Origin: Filosporella fistucella
Taxonomy: Eukaryota > Ascomycota > Leotiomycetes > Helotiales
Assembly (NCBI GenBank): GCA_030077755.1
Contig: JAQJZZ010000008.1
Span: 4,216,001 to 4,280,000 of the forward strand
Reading direction: 5' to 3'
DNA length: 64,000 nucleotides
Shown here: positions 35,343 to 46,662 of the stretch, in pieces
Numbering within the stretch: position 1 is the first letter of the stretch
Layout of the letters: each line of letters starts with the position of its first letter
The notes under the pieces: model-generated
The model's input: the letters and a program-made list of their open reading frames with translations, nothing else
Databases searched by the model: none
Told to the model about the DNA's origin: nothing
Program-made: the position numbers and the translations under genes

Positions 35343-35722
35343 TTTGAGATATTGAGGGCATGAAATGGCGTTTTAGGTTGGGTTTCCTGGGTGGTGCTAT
35401 GTATGTTTTGTGGTAGATAAAAGTCGAGATACCATGGGATCAATGAATATCTATCAACTCAAGCCGGATATTGTGTTGGTGAAATCTATTCAGTACAGAA
35501 CACGTTGCTAATCAATCGGCTGAAAATCCCAGAAATACAGGACAGACAATTCGTAGGGTTCATAAGATGATTCTACATGGCATCTTGGTTCTTTGATCAT
35601 ATTCGTATCCCCTAACAGCTATCGGTCTTTGGGAGCGACCTATTGCACAGGCGATTTGGAAAGTTTACATTTTATTACATAGCTATGCCCAAAGTTGGAA
35701 CTTCGGACAGTGGCCTTTCTAT
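35343..35722. other. Convergent intergenic region, LOC1 and hydrolase
   Basis: 380 bp between two 3' ends. No ORF or RNA gene seen. Confidence 0.6.
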
Positions 35723-37392
35723 CTAATCTACATTTGTACAATCTGTCCAAGAGGATGTCCCTCGCTGAACATGCCATTTTCGTAGCATCGGCTGGAACCG
35801 GTGATTGTCTTCCGTTGAGCCGTTTTGAGTGATTTCACCCGGCGCTTTAATATCAATTTCAAATGCCATTTTGTTCAGGAAGTTAACAGACTAATCTTGT
35901 CAGCAAGGAAGGAGGGGGAGAAAGGGGTAAAATACTGGTCTGGCGTGCCATCTGTGTCCGTTCATTTCAAACCTGAGGGAGGCTGTTAGTAGATATCATA
36001 TGTGGGCAATCAATTATGATTGTGTGAGGTACAATGACTCTTTGCTGGTCCACAGGAGCTCATGGCCATGGAGGGCGATATAGAATGGTTTATATCTTCA
36101 ACCTCCTGCCGACTCGGCCTCCACGGCAGTGGCCCCCGGAGGGCCAGCAGAGCGTCACAAATTGTTTGTGGAGCTTTCAAAAAGGAGAAAACTTACCACG
36201 AAAGATGACCCCCAAGGGACGTACTACACAAAACGCCGTATGGAGTTGTGGTCATCTCTTGATATGGCAGTGCTTCATTCACGGCAATCTTGAAAGCATT
36301 AGAAAGAGCACGTTAAACGCTATTAGGGAGACTTACAGGATCATCCTTGGCATTAATAGCAAACAATGGTACTCGAACAGCCAGCAATGAGTCGGTAGAA
36401 GATGCATCCCGGTAGTACGCACCTTCCGTGGGATATCCCCAAGTTGGTCCTTGGATTTCTCGATCAAACTCGTGGAGATACCTTACGTGCTGTATCCGGT
36501 CAAAGTCAAGTTTAGGATTCTTCGCTGCCTGCTCATGATGACGTTCAATCAACTTTTTCATGTTGGCACCCATTGTCGCTGAATAAATTTCTCTTCCCAT
36601 CCATGTTCTTTGCAAAGCGAGGGATCCAGCTTCGAGATTCCATGGATTGGAGCAAACGACTGCCGCTCTGAGTATACAGGCAGAACCTTCTTCACCAAGA
36701 TACTAAGGAAAGTCAGCATGCACCATCCTCGACTGCGAGCGTCCACTTACATTCGTTAAGATGTTAGCTCCTAGTGAGAAACCGATTCCAAAGAGCGGCC
36801 TATTTGGAAAATGTTTCCTTAACCACCGGACCATTTGGCGAATATCCCACGTGGCTCGAGCATTGTATAAAATACTGGTAGTAATCTTGTGCATTGCACA
36901 ACCTCTTGAATTTATGACACATGCTTCCCATTTTTTATCACCTTGAGCAGCAATCAAAGGTGCGATAACATGCTTGAGATATATCTCATAACTTCCACCG
37001 CTGAGGCCGTGAAGAACAACGAGCATTGGTCGACTATCCAGAGATGCTATTCCTTCGAACTCGTCGTCGCTGAAATAGGATGTTCGGATTGGTAAAGTCT
37101 CGTCTTTTTCTTGATTTGGTTTGGTGACAAAATCTACAGCAAAAGTGCCTGCAAACGCTGGATCTTCTGCGTCAAATATCTTCCGCTTGTAAAAGACAGG
37201 AGGTCCATCGTTTTTAAGGGCAGTCCACATCGTCTGCATATGTCCATTGAAGAGAAGAGGGTTCAGACGGCACGGCGGAGTAGATTCCTCGCAAATAGTC
37301 GCCAAGTCAGTTGACGTCCCATCTTTCTTGGTGAGCTTTAAAGACTCTTGGGCATGAGTAAAACTGATTTTGGCATGGCCGAGCCATTCCAT
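35723..37392 (-). CDS. Alpha/beta hydrolase of the Eht1/Eeb1/YMR210W (ABHD1/3) family
   Basis: Likely lipid esterase or acyltransferase; yeast relatives make medium-chain fatty-acid ethyl esters or hydrolyse monoacylglycerol. Exons are 37392-36751, 36702-36337, 36288-36197, 35972-35936 (37 nt) and 35890-35723, giving 434 residues. The family start is visible as CRLNPLLFNGHMQTMW. HGLSGGSYEIYLKH is the oxyanion region, GIGFSLGANILTN carries the nucleophile Ser206, NAKDDP holds the acid (Asp334/335) and GGHLSW the base His364. The third exon must be spliced to the fourth across a 224-nt intron to keep the C-terminus WFEMNGHRWHARP, after which a polar tail of about 56 residues follows. No membrane helix at the N-terminus. 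It is divergent to MAU2. Confidence 0.88.
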
Positions 37393-37816
37393 CGCAAAGT
37401 TGGTGGAGTTATCGAACCCTTATGTATAAGAAGAACTTGAAACAAATAGATAATTTGTCAATAGAAACAACTGAACAGGCTTCAAGATGTAGGGAGAAGC
37501 TATGGAAGACAAACGCTATCAACAAACATAAAAAAGAATGTAAAAGAGAGATGAAATATTTCATTTCAAGACTCACGACTCACGAGGCAACCTTGTACGA
37601 ACTTTGTCCAGTCCAGTCCTGATCCACTTCACTCACTGCAGGGGCCGAGGCCTCGGGCTCGGGTTTGCCCATCCCTTGCCCCCATGTCGGGAGATGCGGC
37701 CGCTTAGCGAGACAATGGGAAAGCCAGAGCCAGAGCCATCACGAACCTCACATACCCGTCCGCGTCCTCCTGTCTTGACCCATTTCGATGTCGCGTTTTC
37801 GACGACAACTTTGAAC
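37393..37816. promoter_or_regulatory. Divergent promoter of the hydrolase and MAU2
   Basis: 424 bp between start codons. The MAU2-proximal part is GC-rich with GGGCCGAGGCCTCGGGCTCGGG, an unusual local change from the AT-rich hydrolase side. An in-frame upstream ATG at 37604 could extend MAU2, but the sequence it would encode (His/Arg/Pro-rich) looks like leader. Confidence 0.4.
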
Positions 37817-40319
37817 ATGGCCGGCCATTACCAAGGTGGTCAGCCCCCGGGAAACGGGTACTGGGGCAACCAGAATCCGCCGAATCCTTATAATACACCC
37901 TCTCAACATTCACCTCAAAACCACAACACGCAACAACAGTATCGAACTCCCAATAATGGCCAGTATTGGAGCCAAAATGCGCCTTCTCCATATGGTTCAA
38001 GTTCTCAGGCATATTCGAGCAATGGCTACCATGCGCCAGCAGTGCCACAACAAAATTACGAGCAACCGCAATTCATTTCTCCGGCGCAGATATTTCAACA
38101 ATCACTCGTGATGCCTCAAGCACCTCAAAGTTACCAGCATACACCGCAATCAATGAATGGTGGAGCTATTCCAAATTCTCTATACATTAACTCGTCCAGA
38201 ATGTCCCCGGCGTCTGCTATAAATTCGCAACCCGATACAGCTCTCCTGTTGGTGTCACTGGCTGAGGAATATTTCGCGGCTGCACACGAACTTGCACCCA
38301 AAATCGTATTATCTATGACGGATACGGACATCGAAGCTTACGAGCGTCTGATTGCTACTGGACTAGGGTGTCTAGATACTGCCTTAAAGCGGGTCAAATT
38401 GGCACCTAGACAGGAAGCAAACATACGGTTACGATATGCAGGAGTGCTTTTTGAAGAGACGGAGAATTATATGGAGGCGGAAGTGGCCTTAAGCAAAGGG
38501 ATTTCATTATGTGAAAGAGTATGGCATTGCTCAATGTCCAAAGGATTAAGCTAATGCTAAGCAGCATCATTACCACGACATAAAATACGCCATGCAGTTT
38601 CTTTTGGCCCAGTTTATGGCAAAAAAAAGCCCAAAAGCATCTATCAAAATGTTAGACACCCATATAGCTGATGCACAAGCGTAAGTATCACCATCTTTGG
38701 ATTTATTGACCTCTCTAAATTGGTACTAGTTACCAGCACTTCCCCTGGGTTTACGCATTTCGGTTCCTGCGAGCTTCACAAGCAATGGAGTCTGGTAGCC
38801 TTTCCGACAATAGTTCTACCATTCAGAACCTCCGAGCTATAGCAGATCTCGCCACTCAACAGCAAGACCACGCCATTCATCTGACGGCATCTCTCATGGA
38901 AGCATTGGCATATTTGAAGATGCCCGGTCCAGAGGCTCTAGAGCACGTACAAAGAGCACTCGCTGCTGCTTGGGGTAATCAAATGAATGACAGCTGTAAA
39001 ATCCCACAACTAGTTGGGCTAACTCATATACTTGATGTTGCGAGCAGTATCAAGCAAGCGGTTCCGGCAGTCATGTTCACCAAACTGAGGGGCATGCAAG
39101 ACATGATGGACGAATCACTCAAGGATCCAATTTGGGGCACCTCAAACGAAATCATCGCAATACCCATAAAGCGAACTAACAAAAGCTCTTCGGTCGTCAG
39201 TTCAGATACAAGACGAATTATAGGAATTGGTGCTAATGGTGATGATAATCTCATGATGTCTTTCTTGAGCAAAAAAGACGCTTACTCAGTCACGTATGTT
39301 GTCTCACTTGAATTGCGTAATCTGCTGACAATGAAGGTATCTACTTTGTGGCATGGTCTTTTTCTTTAGGAACTCGTCCGAGCTTAAAAGCATGAGGTAT
39401 TTACAAGCTGGATTGGAATCTCTGGAAGGTACGTGATTCTTCCTCGAACTCTGGCTCATCTAATGTCCCAACAGCAGACATGACCACAACGAGAATTTCA
39501 TCAGGCCTGTTGCCAGAGCTGATAGCGAAACGGCACTGGAGAGGACAAATTATTTGTCATTTCCACATATATATGGCTTTCTGTTTCGCCGGTACGGCAG
39601 ATTGGCCTAAGGTCAAAAAGCATATCAATGACTTAGAGGTCGCCACTAAAACCTTTGAGATACCTTTGGCGGGAGTCTTGGGTGTCCTTGCAACATACCT
39701 CACTGGAATGTACCACCAGGGTACTGGGAATCTGGACACGGCTTTACAGATCCTCCAAGATCCCAAATTTGATCTATCCAGATTTCATAACCAGACCCCA
39801 TCTGCAGCAGCACAAGTAGAGAAAGACATTTCGCTCCTCGCAGCTTTGAACCGGATTTGGATCCTTCAGGAGCGGCCCCGACAAAACTTCGCCATAAATG
39901 CTGAGTTGCTTGCAACACTCGAACCGCTTTGTGCACACAATCCAAACAAGGACATTCAGACCGCATTCAATTTGATTAATTCAACCGTCGGGATGAATCC
40001 ACCTACACCATTGATCAAGATCAAAAGCTTCCTGCGAGCAGCTCTTAGTGGTGCAACAGCTACTGGGAATACACAATTCCTGTGTATAACCCTGAATATC
40101 ATGTGCAGCAAATTCTTTAATAATATTCTTGGGGACCAAGCGGAAAAGAGTGCTAAGGCTGCTGTTGTGCAGGCGGACAAGAGCGGGAACATCCTTTGGA
40201 AGAGCGTGGCAGATGGCATGTTAGCTCATTGCTTTGATGTTCAAGGCAAAACGGAGGAAGGGCGTGTTACAAGAGGATTGGCTGAATCGCTTGCACTACA
40301 AGCATTCCCAGGGTCATAG
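37817..40319 (+). CDS. Cohesin-loading factor Mau2/Scc4
   Basis: TPR-type partner of Scc2/NIPBL that helps load cohesin on chromosomes (Ssl3 in fission yeast). Exons are 37817-38518, 38565-38680, 38730-39293, 39370-39428 and 39475-40319, giving 761 residues. Residues 1 to about 135 are Gln/Asn/Ser/Tyr-rich and disordered. The Cohesin_load domain starts near LLVSLAEEYFAAAHELA. It includes GCLDTALKRVKLAPRQEANI, DIKYAMQFLLAQFMAKKSPK and a C-terminal repeat region with MCSKFFNNILGDQAEKSAKA, all strongly family-like. The exon 3/4 junction (39294-39369 intron) is the least certain. Two acceptors are NAGNAG type (AAGCAG at 38559-38564, CAGCAG at 39472-39477), so each may vary by one residue. Confidence 0.88.
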
Positions 40320-40880
40320 CTTGAATAAGGGCATTTTGAAGTATTGAATTGGCGCTCGGCAAATGGTGGGATTATCTGGGAAGTAAAATGGTTGGTGAAA
40401 CAGGAGCATCGCATTTACAGGAGTTCATGGGGGGAGGAAGTTTGGCGTAAATATACCCATTTGCTTCTAGCTTTTGCTATGACTACCGACTTAATTTCTA
40501 CAAACCTCTTGTCGGACCTGCTACACTGGAAATAGAATACGTGCATAGGTTTCATTTACATGCTTAGATGTCTCTCGTAGTAATTGAGGCACGTGTAGTT
40601 CGGTCTGCAATCAGAGATGTATCCAAATTATGAAGAACCTTTCAACGTTGCACTCAACTTGCGGCTAAATTTCACACCTGTTGCATTTATCACTTTTGAA
40701 ATTGACAATGAGGTGACGTTCAGCCTCATCACTCAGCCTCGTCTAGTGTGGCTCAGCAGTCATCCATGTCCAAAACGCGACTGCGCGACACTCTGGTGAT
40801 CCTCGGATCATAGAAGAAAAAGTTTTGGGTACGTTCGGCAGTTCGAAACATCCAATTCCTCTTCAGCGCCGACCTTCTCT
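40320..40880. other. Intergenic region MAU2-PET127
   Basis: 561 bp, tandem orientation. The open frames at 40344 and 40617 lack any recognisable domain, so I treat the stretch as terminator plus promoter. Confidence 0.55.
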
Positions 40881-43800
40881 ATGTTGTCATCATTGGCTGG
40901 CAGAAACTTGAAGAGTCGTCCATTATACGCATGCCCATCATGTTTATGCGCTGTAATTGCACAGCCAATTCAGCATGTTCGCTCAACCCCTCGTCGGCTC
41001 CAATGCACGAACTTTTCAACTACATCGACCAGCCAATCTAGCCATGAAAGGAGCAATGAACACGAACTGGACATCGCAAAGGGGATCAAGAAGCAGGGAA
41101 GGGGTACCATAGGGAACAATGATAATGCCCAACAAATCCTCGATTATATAAGGAAGCAGATTGATGCCCGTAACAAGCTACCAGCTACGGCTGGAAAGGC
41201 TTCAGGGATCGATGCCCCAAGTGCTGCGAAGGATGCTGCAGAAGTTACAACCACACTGGAAAGTCTACACGATCTGAATGATCAGAATCAGAATCAGAGT
41301 GTTGCGGAATCTGTGACAACGGCCACAAGCTTGACGACTGATCCAAACATACCGCAATCCCAGCCTCTTAGTCCCAGACAAAAGCGGCGTCGGGCTCGAC
41401 TTCGAAAGCAGGAGCAAGTGAAAGAACAAGAGGCGAGGAATCTGGCAAAACATAAACCCCTTTTGTATCGTCTCGAAAATATGGGCTTCACGATACGACC
41501 AATGGCTGTTCCGTATGTCGCAAAGGAAGTTGCAAGAGACATAGCCTTGTTCGATCGTCTGGAAGCTATTGGTATAAATGTTCTCAGCAAGGCCAGGGAG
41601 GAACAGGAAATAAACATACAGGAGTCACTTGCTACGGATCTCAAGCTGGCAAGCTCAGAAGAAACTAGGGAAATTGATAAATTGGCAGTTAAGAAGTCTT
41701 CCTCTGGGAAGGCGGAGATCAAGACAAAGCGAAAGGGAAAGCGGGTCATTGCTGTAGAGGCTGGCTTTGACACTGGTGCAGGAGAAATCGATAATCCGGA
41801 TGATACAAAAGGGTCGTCGTCAAGGAAGGCAGATAAATCGCTCGGAGTCCAGAGAAGGCGGAAAGGCACGAGAAATCAAAAACCTGCTGCAGAAGAGCTG
41901 GTCGTTATCGCAGGAGACTTAGAGCAGAGTGAAAATCCGAGCGTTCTAGATGGCGCATCAACATTGGGCTCCACGCTTTCCCAGCCAAATCTCGGGAAGA
42001 CGCCCAAAAGTCGTGTTAAGATTCGAAGGATACAGCGACTGAGAATTAGAAGGATGGGGTTTTCGGACAACTCGTACCATGCACGATCTGAGCCTGTTGG
42101 ACGACTCATGAGCAGGATATATCGAAATGCTGGTGTTGAGCCAATTTCCAATAGGGAAAAAGCAATAGAGCATTTAATTCGTCGCATAGAGTCTCCATTA
42201 CTCACAGATGGTGAGAAAGAGATTGAGAAAAAGCGATTGGGTGCCCTTGTTGCCCAAACTTATGGTCATTCACCCCAACCTCGAGCCGCTACTTCACAAT
42301 TGCAGCCACCATCATTACCATCGTTAACCACCGAGCCTCCTCCAACCGAGTTCACCAAAAGAGGAACTAAAAGGATGCCGCCTGGGCCAATCGACACATC
42401 AAAAAAAGAACAACACGAAGTTAAGGTTATTGAGGTTGACAAACTTAAGTTGGTGCCGACTGATCAAGAGCCATTAAAAGTACCCAGACTGTCCTATGGC
42501 CTTGAAAGAGTTCTATTCAACCCTGGAGTGTATCAGCTGCAAGATCCTCGATCGAGGGTGTTCAATTTCGATCCCTATCTACAAACAATCATGCCGGTAG
42601 ATCGATTCGATTTCAACGCATTGAAACAATACGTCACATCTTCTAGAGACAAGACGTTACTGGCGAAATGCGCTGCAGAGAAAAAGAAATACACAGGGTC
42701 CACATCCAGCATGACATCTGCACTTTCCCATTTCCATTACCTGCTTTCCCAATGGCGAGAAGCCAATTTTGGCCTTCTCTCTCAAGAATTTCCCACCGAG
42801 TACAAAAGTTTCAATGCCGCATCCCGAGCCCCTGTTGCTGTATTTTTGCAATGGAGGGATGGGACATACGCCATCGATGCGGACAAGGAGTTTGAGGACT
42901 CTAATGTTCTGATGATGCTAGGAAAGTCAATGGAGAAACTCCTAACTTTACCGACGGACGAATTCGAAAAGTACAGTATAGATAAATCCGATCAAATATC
43001 GGAAGAAGAGCGAAATAGTGCAGAAGAATTTCATTACACTACAATAGGAGACTTTCTTCTTAGGTCGCAATTAGACGCTTATGACCCGCGGCTACCAGGT
43101 ACCGGTATGTTTGATCTCAAAACTAGGGCCGTGGTAACCGTTAGGATGGATGTCAAGAAATGGGAAGAAGCACGCGGATATGAAATTAGGGATCGATATG
43201 GTGAATGGGAATCTTTTGAGCGGGAGTACTACGACATGATAAGGTCGGCATTTTTGAAGTACTCTTTACAGGTCAGGATGGGCCGCATGGATGGCATTTT
43301 TGTCGCCTTCCATAATACTGAGCGGATATTTGGCTTTCAGTATATCAGCCTATCGGAGATGGATTATGCTCTTCACGGAACAAGAAATCTGGCCATAGGC
43401 GATTCAGAATTCAAGCTCAGTCTGGAATTGTTGAACAAAATACTAGACCGGGCGACGGCCAAGTTTCCTGAAAAGACACTTCGGCTACACTTTGAGACGA
43501 AAGATACGAAGTCGCCGTTTATGTACATTTTCGCTGAGCCAGTAGAGGACGAAGTCGTTGAAGCGATTCAAGCGACAAATAAGGAGAAGATTGAGAAATT
43601 CGAAAAGGAGGTGTTGAAGTTGAAGTCTGCCAGCAGGAAAGAGCAAGAACTTGGATGGGACGAGTTGAATGCAAAGATTGAGGAAGAGATTGAGCAGGAT
43701 ATTCTCCAATCTGAGAACACTGCAGTTGAAGGAGAGCATTATTTGGACGAGGATCTGTTCTCTTCAGCCTCGAATGCGGGCCCACTTTATAAGAATCAGG

Positions 43801-44426
43801 GAGCTGTTCGGATGGAGACAGAGCATGTGGATGGATTGGCTGTGCCAGAGGCCGATGAAGATGCCGAAATTGAGGCAACCAAAATATCTAACGAGACGGT
43901 AAATTCTTCTGGGATGATACCTGACATAGCACAGCAAGCGAGTGTCGAGGCCGAAGACTTGATTGTAGATGACACCGTTGACGATGAAGATCTCATCGAC
44001 GAGGACGCTCGCCTTGAAAAGAGATCTCGCAAGCCGAACCCACCATCTCCAGCCAAAATGCTCTATGCGCAACCAAATCGACCACTTCTGGCCATGACAC
44101 TCGTCATACGCAACAAAGTCAATGGGACCTATGTGTCGCGACCCGAAATGGGGGGCAAGAATCCAAATTACAAAGAGACCGATAAGTGGGACGTCGAGTA
44201 CCTCTTGACTGAGATAGAAGATCCTGAAACAGCACAGAATTTGTTCTCCAAGTGCCGTATTCGCAGGTTTAACGCCCTTGCCTCCACATGGAAATCGAAC
44301 AAAGCTCAGAATGACATCTTTCTTCATAAATTGAAAGCCATGGCTAAGAAAGGGAAAACATGGAGGTCGAAAATTGAAGAAGAAGAGAGAAAAAACCCCC
44401 CTCCTGTGCTTTCCACTGGGTTATAA
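40881..44426 (+). CDS. Mitochondrial RNA stability/processing protein Pet127
   Basis: Intronless, 1181 residues. In yeast Pet127 acts in 5' processing and turnover of mitochondrial RNA and is placed in the PD-(D/E)XK nuclease superfamily. The N-terminus MLSSLAGRNLKSRPLY, Arg-rich up to RRLQCTNFST, is a good mitochondrial presequence. Residues about 50-520 are charged, low-complexity and poorly conserved, with a QNQNQS run. The Pet127 domain begins near PRLSYGLERVLFNPGVYQLQ (about 535) and continues through DRFDFNALKQYVTSSRDKTL, ALSHFHYLLSQWR and the candidate metal-binding strand GTGMFDLKTRAV (Asp745, Lys747). After about residue 900 an acidic linker leads to a basic C-terminal part (KAMAKKGKTWRSKIEEEERK). 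It is longer than yeast Pet127 (about 800), mainly through disordered insertions. Confidence 0.9.
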   Translation: MLSSLAGRNLKSRPLYACPSCLCAVIAQPIQHVRSTPRRLQCTNFSTTSTSQSSHERSNEHELDIAKGIKKQGRGTIGNNDNAQQILDYIRKQIDARNKLPATAGKASGIDAPSAAKDAAEVTTTLESLHDLNDQNQNQSVAESVTTATSLTTDPNIPQSQPLSPRQKRRRARLRKQEQVKEQEARNLAKHKPLLYRLENMGFTIRPMAVPYVAKEVARDIALFDRLEAIGINVLSKAREEQEINIQESLATDLKLASSEETREIDKLAVKKSSSGKAEIKTKRKGKRVIAVEAGFDTGAGEIDNPDDTKGSSSRKADKSLGVQRRRKGTRNQKPAAEELVVIAGDLEQSENPSVLDGASTLGSTLSQPNLGKTPKSRVKIRRIQRLRIRRMGFSDNSYHARSEPVGRLMSRIYRNAGVEPISNREKAIEHLIRRIESPLLTDGEKEIEKKRLGALVAQTYGHSPQPRAATSQLQPPSLPSLTTEPPPTEFTKRGTKRMPPGPIDTSKKEQHEVKVIEVDKLKLVPTDQEPLKVPRLSYGLERVLFNPGVYQLQDPRSRVFNFDPYLQTIMPVDRFDFNALKQYVTSSRDKTLLAKCAAEKKKYTGSTSSMTSALSHFHYLLSQWREANFGLLSQEFPTEYKSFNAASRAPVAVFLQWRDGTYAIDADKEFEDSNVLMMLGKSMEKLLTLPTDEFEKYSIDKSDQISEEERNSAEEFHYTTIGDFLLRSQLDAYDPRLPGTGMFDLKTRAVVTVRMDVKKWEEARGYEIRDRYGEWESFEREYYDMIRSAFLKYSLQVRMGRMDGIFVAFHNTERIFGFQYISLSEMDYALHGTRNLAIGDSEFKLSLELLNKILDRATAKFPEKTLRLHFETKDTKSPFMYIFAEPVEDEVVEAIQATNKEKIEKFEKEVLKLKSASRKEQELGWDELNAKIEEEIEQDILQSENTAVEGEHYLDEDLFSSASNAGPLYKNQGAVRMETEHVDGLAVPEADEDAEIEATKISNETVNSSGMIPDIAQQASVEAEDLIVDDTVDDEDLIDEDARLEKRSRKPNPPSPAKMLYAQPNRPLLAMTLVIRNKVNGTYVSRPEMGGKNPNYKETDKWDVEYLLTEIEDPETAQNLFSKCRIRRFNALASTWKSNKAQNDIFLHKLKAMAKKGKTWRSKIEEEERKNPPPVLSTGL

Positions 44427-45156
44427 TGAGCATATATGAGAATGGAATGCCGCTGAAACGCGGACCAAAAATAAAGATCTTGTCGTGAGGGATATCCTCG
44501 TTTGTACAGTTAAGGAATGGATATACTAGAGCCTGGAGGCATTTGGTTTGTAAAATAAGGGTACTCTGTCTGTATAAAGGTCTACGGAGTCGGGTGTACG
44601 AGTATGGAGGTAGAACATAGATATCTTGGGAATACACTACTTGCCTATCTTTCCAGAATTGGCAGAGCGAAGCAAGCTTACTGTTAGGCTTACAGTCTGT
44701 AGTAACACAACATATGCCCGGATGAGGAAAGATGATGAGGGTTTAAAGCTTCGACCTGTTGTCCCTGCTTTCCCCTTTCGAATGCTACAGTTTAGTTTTC
44801 GGCAATCCCCATATGCGAGTTGCGTGAAGGTGTTTATGTTCGATTGTGGCTCGGCGGCTCTTAGAAAATGGAAGTGTGGAGCTAAGATCTAGTAGATCCT
44901 TATCCCTTCCTCGAATCTGATTACCTACTTGACCTACTTCCACTCTGTCGATGAATGCGGGGTCCCCACAACTCCGTACTTGTGGGCTCCCGAGGGTTTG
45001 GAAAGCATTTTACTTTGCATGCTTTATCAAGTGGAGCTGTCCCTGTTCTATTTGGTTTTATCTCACAATTGCATCTAATTCAAGTACAATCAACGAAGCT
45101 GTTGTGGATCTATTTACTTAGCAATTTTCTCATACTAAACCCTACCTTGCTTCACA
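44427..45156. other. Intergenic region PET127 - broken reductase
   Basis: 730 bp. Open frames at 44626 and 44955 show no domain. It is probably the PET127 terminator and the old promoter of the pseudogene. Confidence 0.5.
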
Positions 45157-46662
45157 ATGACCAGCAGCCAACAAACTGTGATTTCAAAGGGGATATACCA
45201 TGGTCTTCCTACGTATTCTAACACCAAAGAACTCACATGGCTCACGGCGATTGTCACTGGGGTTAATGGCATATCTGGTTATCACATAGTGAAGGTCCTC
45301 TCAGCTGCACCGGAAAGATGGAAGAAAGTGTATTGTCTTTCCCGGCGTCCTCCTCCAGATTACTTCTTCACGGGCCTTGGTAAGGACGCTGCGTTTCGTG
45401 TTGAGCACGTTTCGGTCGACTTTCTGGACTAGCCTGGAAAGATTGCGGCAACATTGAGAGAGTATGAGTCGCATGTGTATGATTCATCTCTGAGACTGAC
45501 GGAGAAGGAAGCCACTAATCTTGACATAAAGTGATTACGTATCCTTCTTTTCCTACATGCAGCCGGAGCAGAACGGTGGAATCCTAGGAATGTGGTCGAA
45601 TGCTGATGAGCTTTCAGAAGTGAATGGTAAGAGCATTACCTCAATGTAAGTAAAAGGACATTCTCAGGAGACTGAAAATATTATACTGATAGCGAAATTG
45701 ATCAACAATTTCCTACAAAGTCTGAGAATCTCCAAGATTATTCCCAAACCTTTCCTTCTAAAATCCTGGGCCAAACATTATTGCTTCCATATGGGCCCTG
45801 CAACAAGTCCTTCATTCGAAGCAGATCCGCGGGTAACTTTAGAGAGCAATTTCTACTACCCCCAAGAAGACCATCTCTCAGCCTTCTGCGAGGAGACAGC
45901 CGCACAATGGAACGTCATCCCTCTGTCCTACATCATCGGCGCGGTACGCGATAATCTCCTCAGCCACATGGTCGGCATAGCTGTCTATGCGTCGGTGCCA
46001 GCATATCTCAAGAAACCATTGGTGTTTCCAGGTGATTATGTAGCTTGGGACAAAAAATTCTGTCAGTTCTGCACTAATGAATGTCTATCAAGAGGAATGG
46101 ACTGTTCTCACGCCGGAAGCGGGAGATCAGGCTTTTAATGCGCAAGATAGGTTGCCGTTTACGTGGTCGAGACTTTGGCCTTACTTGGCGGATTGGTATG
46201 GGACGACTTGGAGTCCACCGGAGGAGGATAAGGCGAAGTATAGGGAGTCAGAATCGAGACATAAGAATGGAACACCGAGAGGGTACATGAATCTAATTTG
46301 TTCACTGTTTGAATGTTTCGATATTGATGAGAGATAGATACGGACCGTACGGTGTAGTTCGCTCGATTTTTTCTCTCATGGAATGGTCCTCTCAACCCGA
46401 ACTCGTCGAGGAATGGCAAGCTCTCTCCAAGAGACACAACCTTCTCTTCGACCCTTTCAAAAACAGAGCGCAAGTATTTAGCATGACAGACTCCGCTAAC
46501 ATTGGTGGCTGGGCCTTATCTCTGAGCATGCGGAAAGCGAAGAAGATGGGGTTTCATGGCACAGTAGATTCTTATGAGAGTATGTTTCAGACGTTGAAGG
46601 ACTTTGAGAAGGTTGGAGTTGCTCCGGTGCCATCGAGGAAGGAACTCGTTGAGGAGGTTTGA
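45157..46662 (+). pseudogene. PRISE-type short-chain reductase with a stop codon and a frameshift
   Basis: Relative of progesterone 5-beta-reductase/iridoid-synthase-like SDRs found in fungal secondary metabolism. Exon segments are 45157-45476, 45532-45626, 45693-46282 and 46338-46662. The NAD(P) motif reads IVTGVNGISGYHIVKVL, then CLSRRPPPDYFF, VDYVSFFSYMQPEQN, AKHYCFHMGPATSPS and the PFTWSRLWPYLADWYGTTW block, so the whole length is represented. Two lesions are visible: an in-frame TAG at 45430-45432 after SVDFLD, and a change of frame between about 46056 and 46080 (WDKKFCQ in one frame, MNVYQEEWTVLTPEAGDQAF in the next). Neither lies beside a usable splice pair. The three introns still have good GT/AG ends, so decay looks recent. 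A sequencing error could explain one lesion but hardly both. Confidence 0.78.

Noticed and set aside
37604..37816. Upstream in-frame ATG that would lengthen MAU2 by 71 residues
   Set aside because: The extra residues are His/Arg/Pro-rich and encoded by GC-rich leader-like sequence. The ATG at 37817 begins the usual Gln/Asn-rich N-terminus.
43485..44327. Several minus-strand open frames of 84-187 codons
   Set aside because: Antisense shadows of PET127.
44955..45221. 88-codon open frame just before the broken reductase
   Set aside because: It overlaps the reductase start in another frame and shows no domain. Most likely leader sequence.
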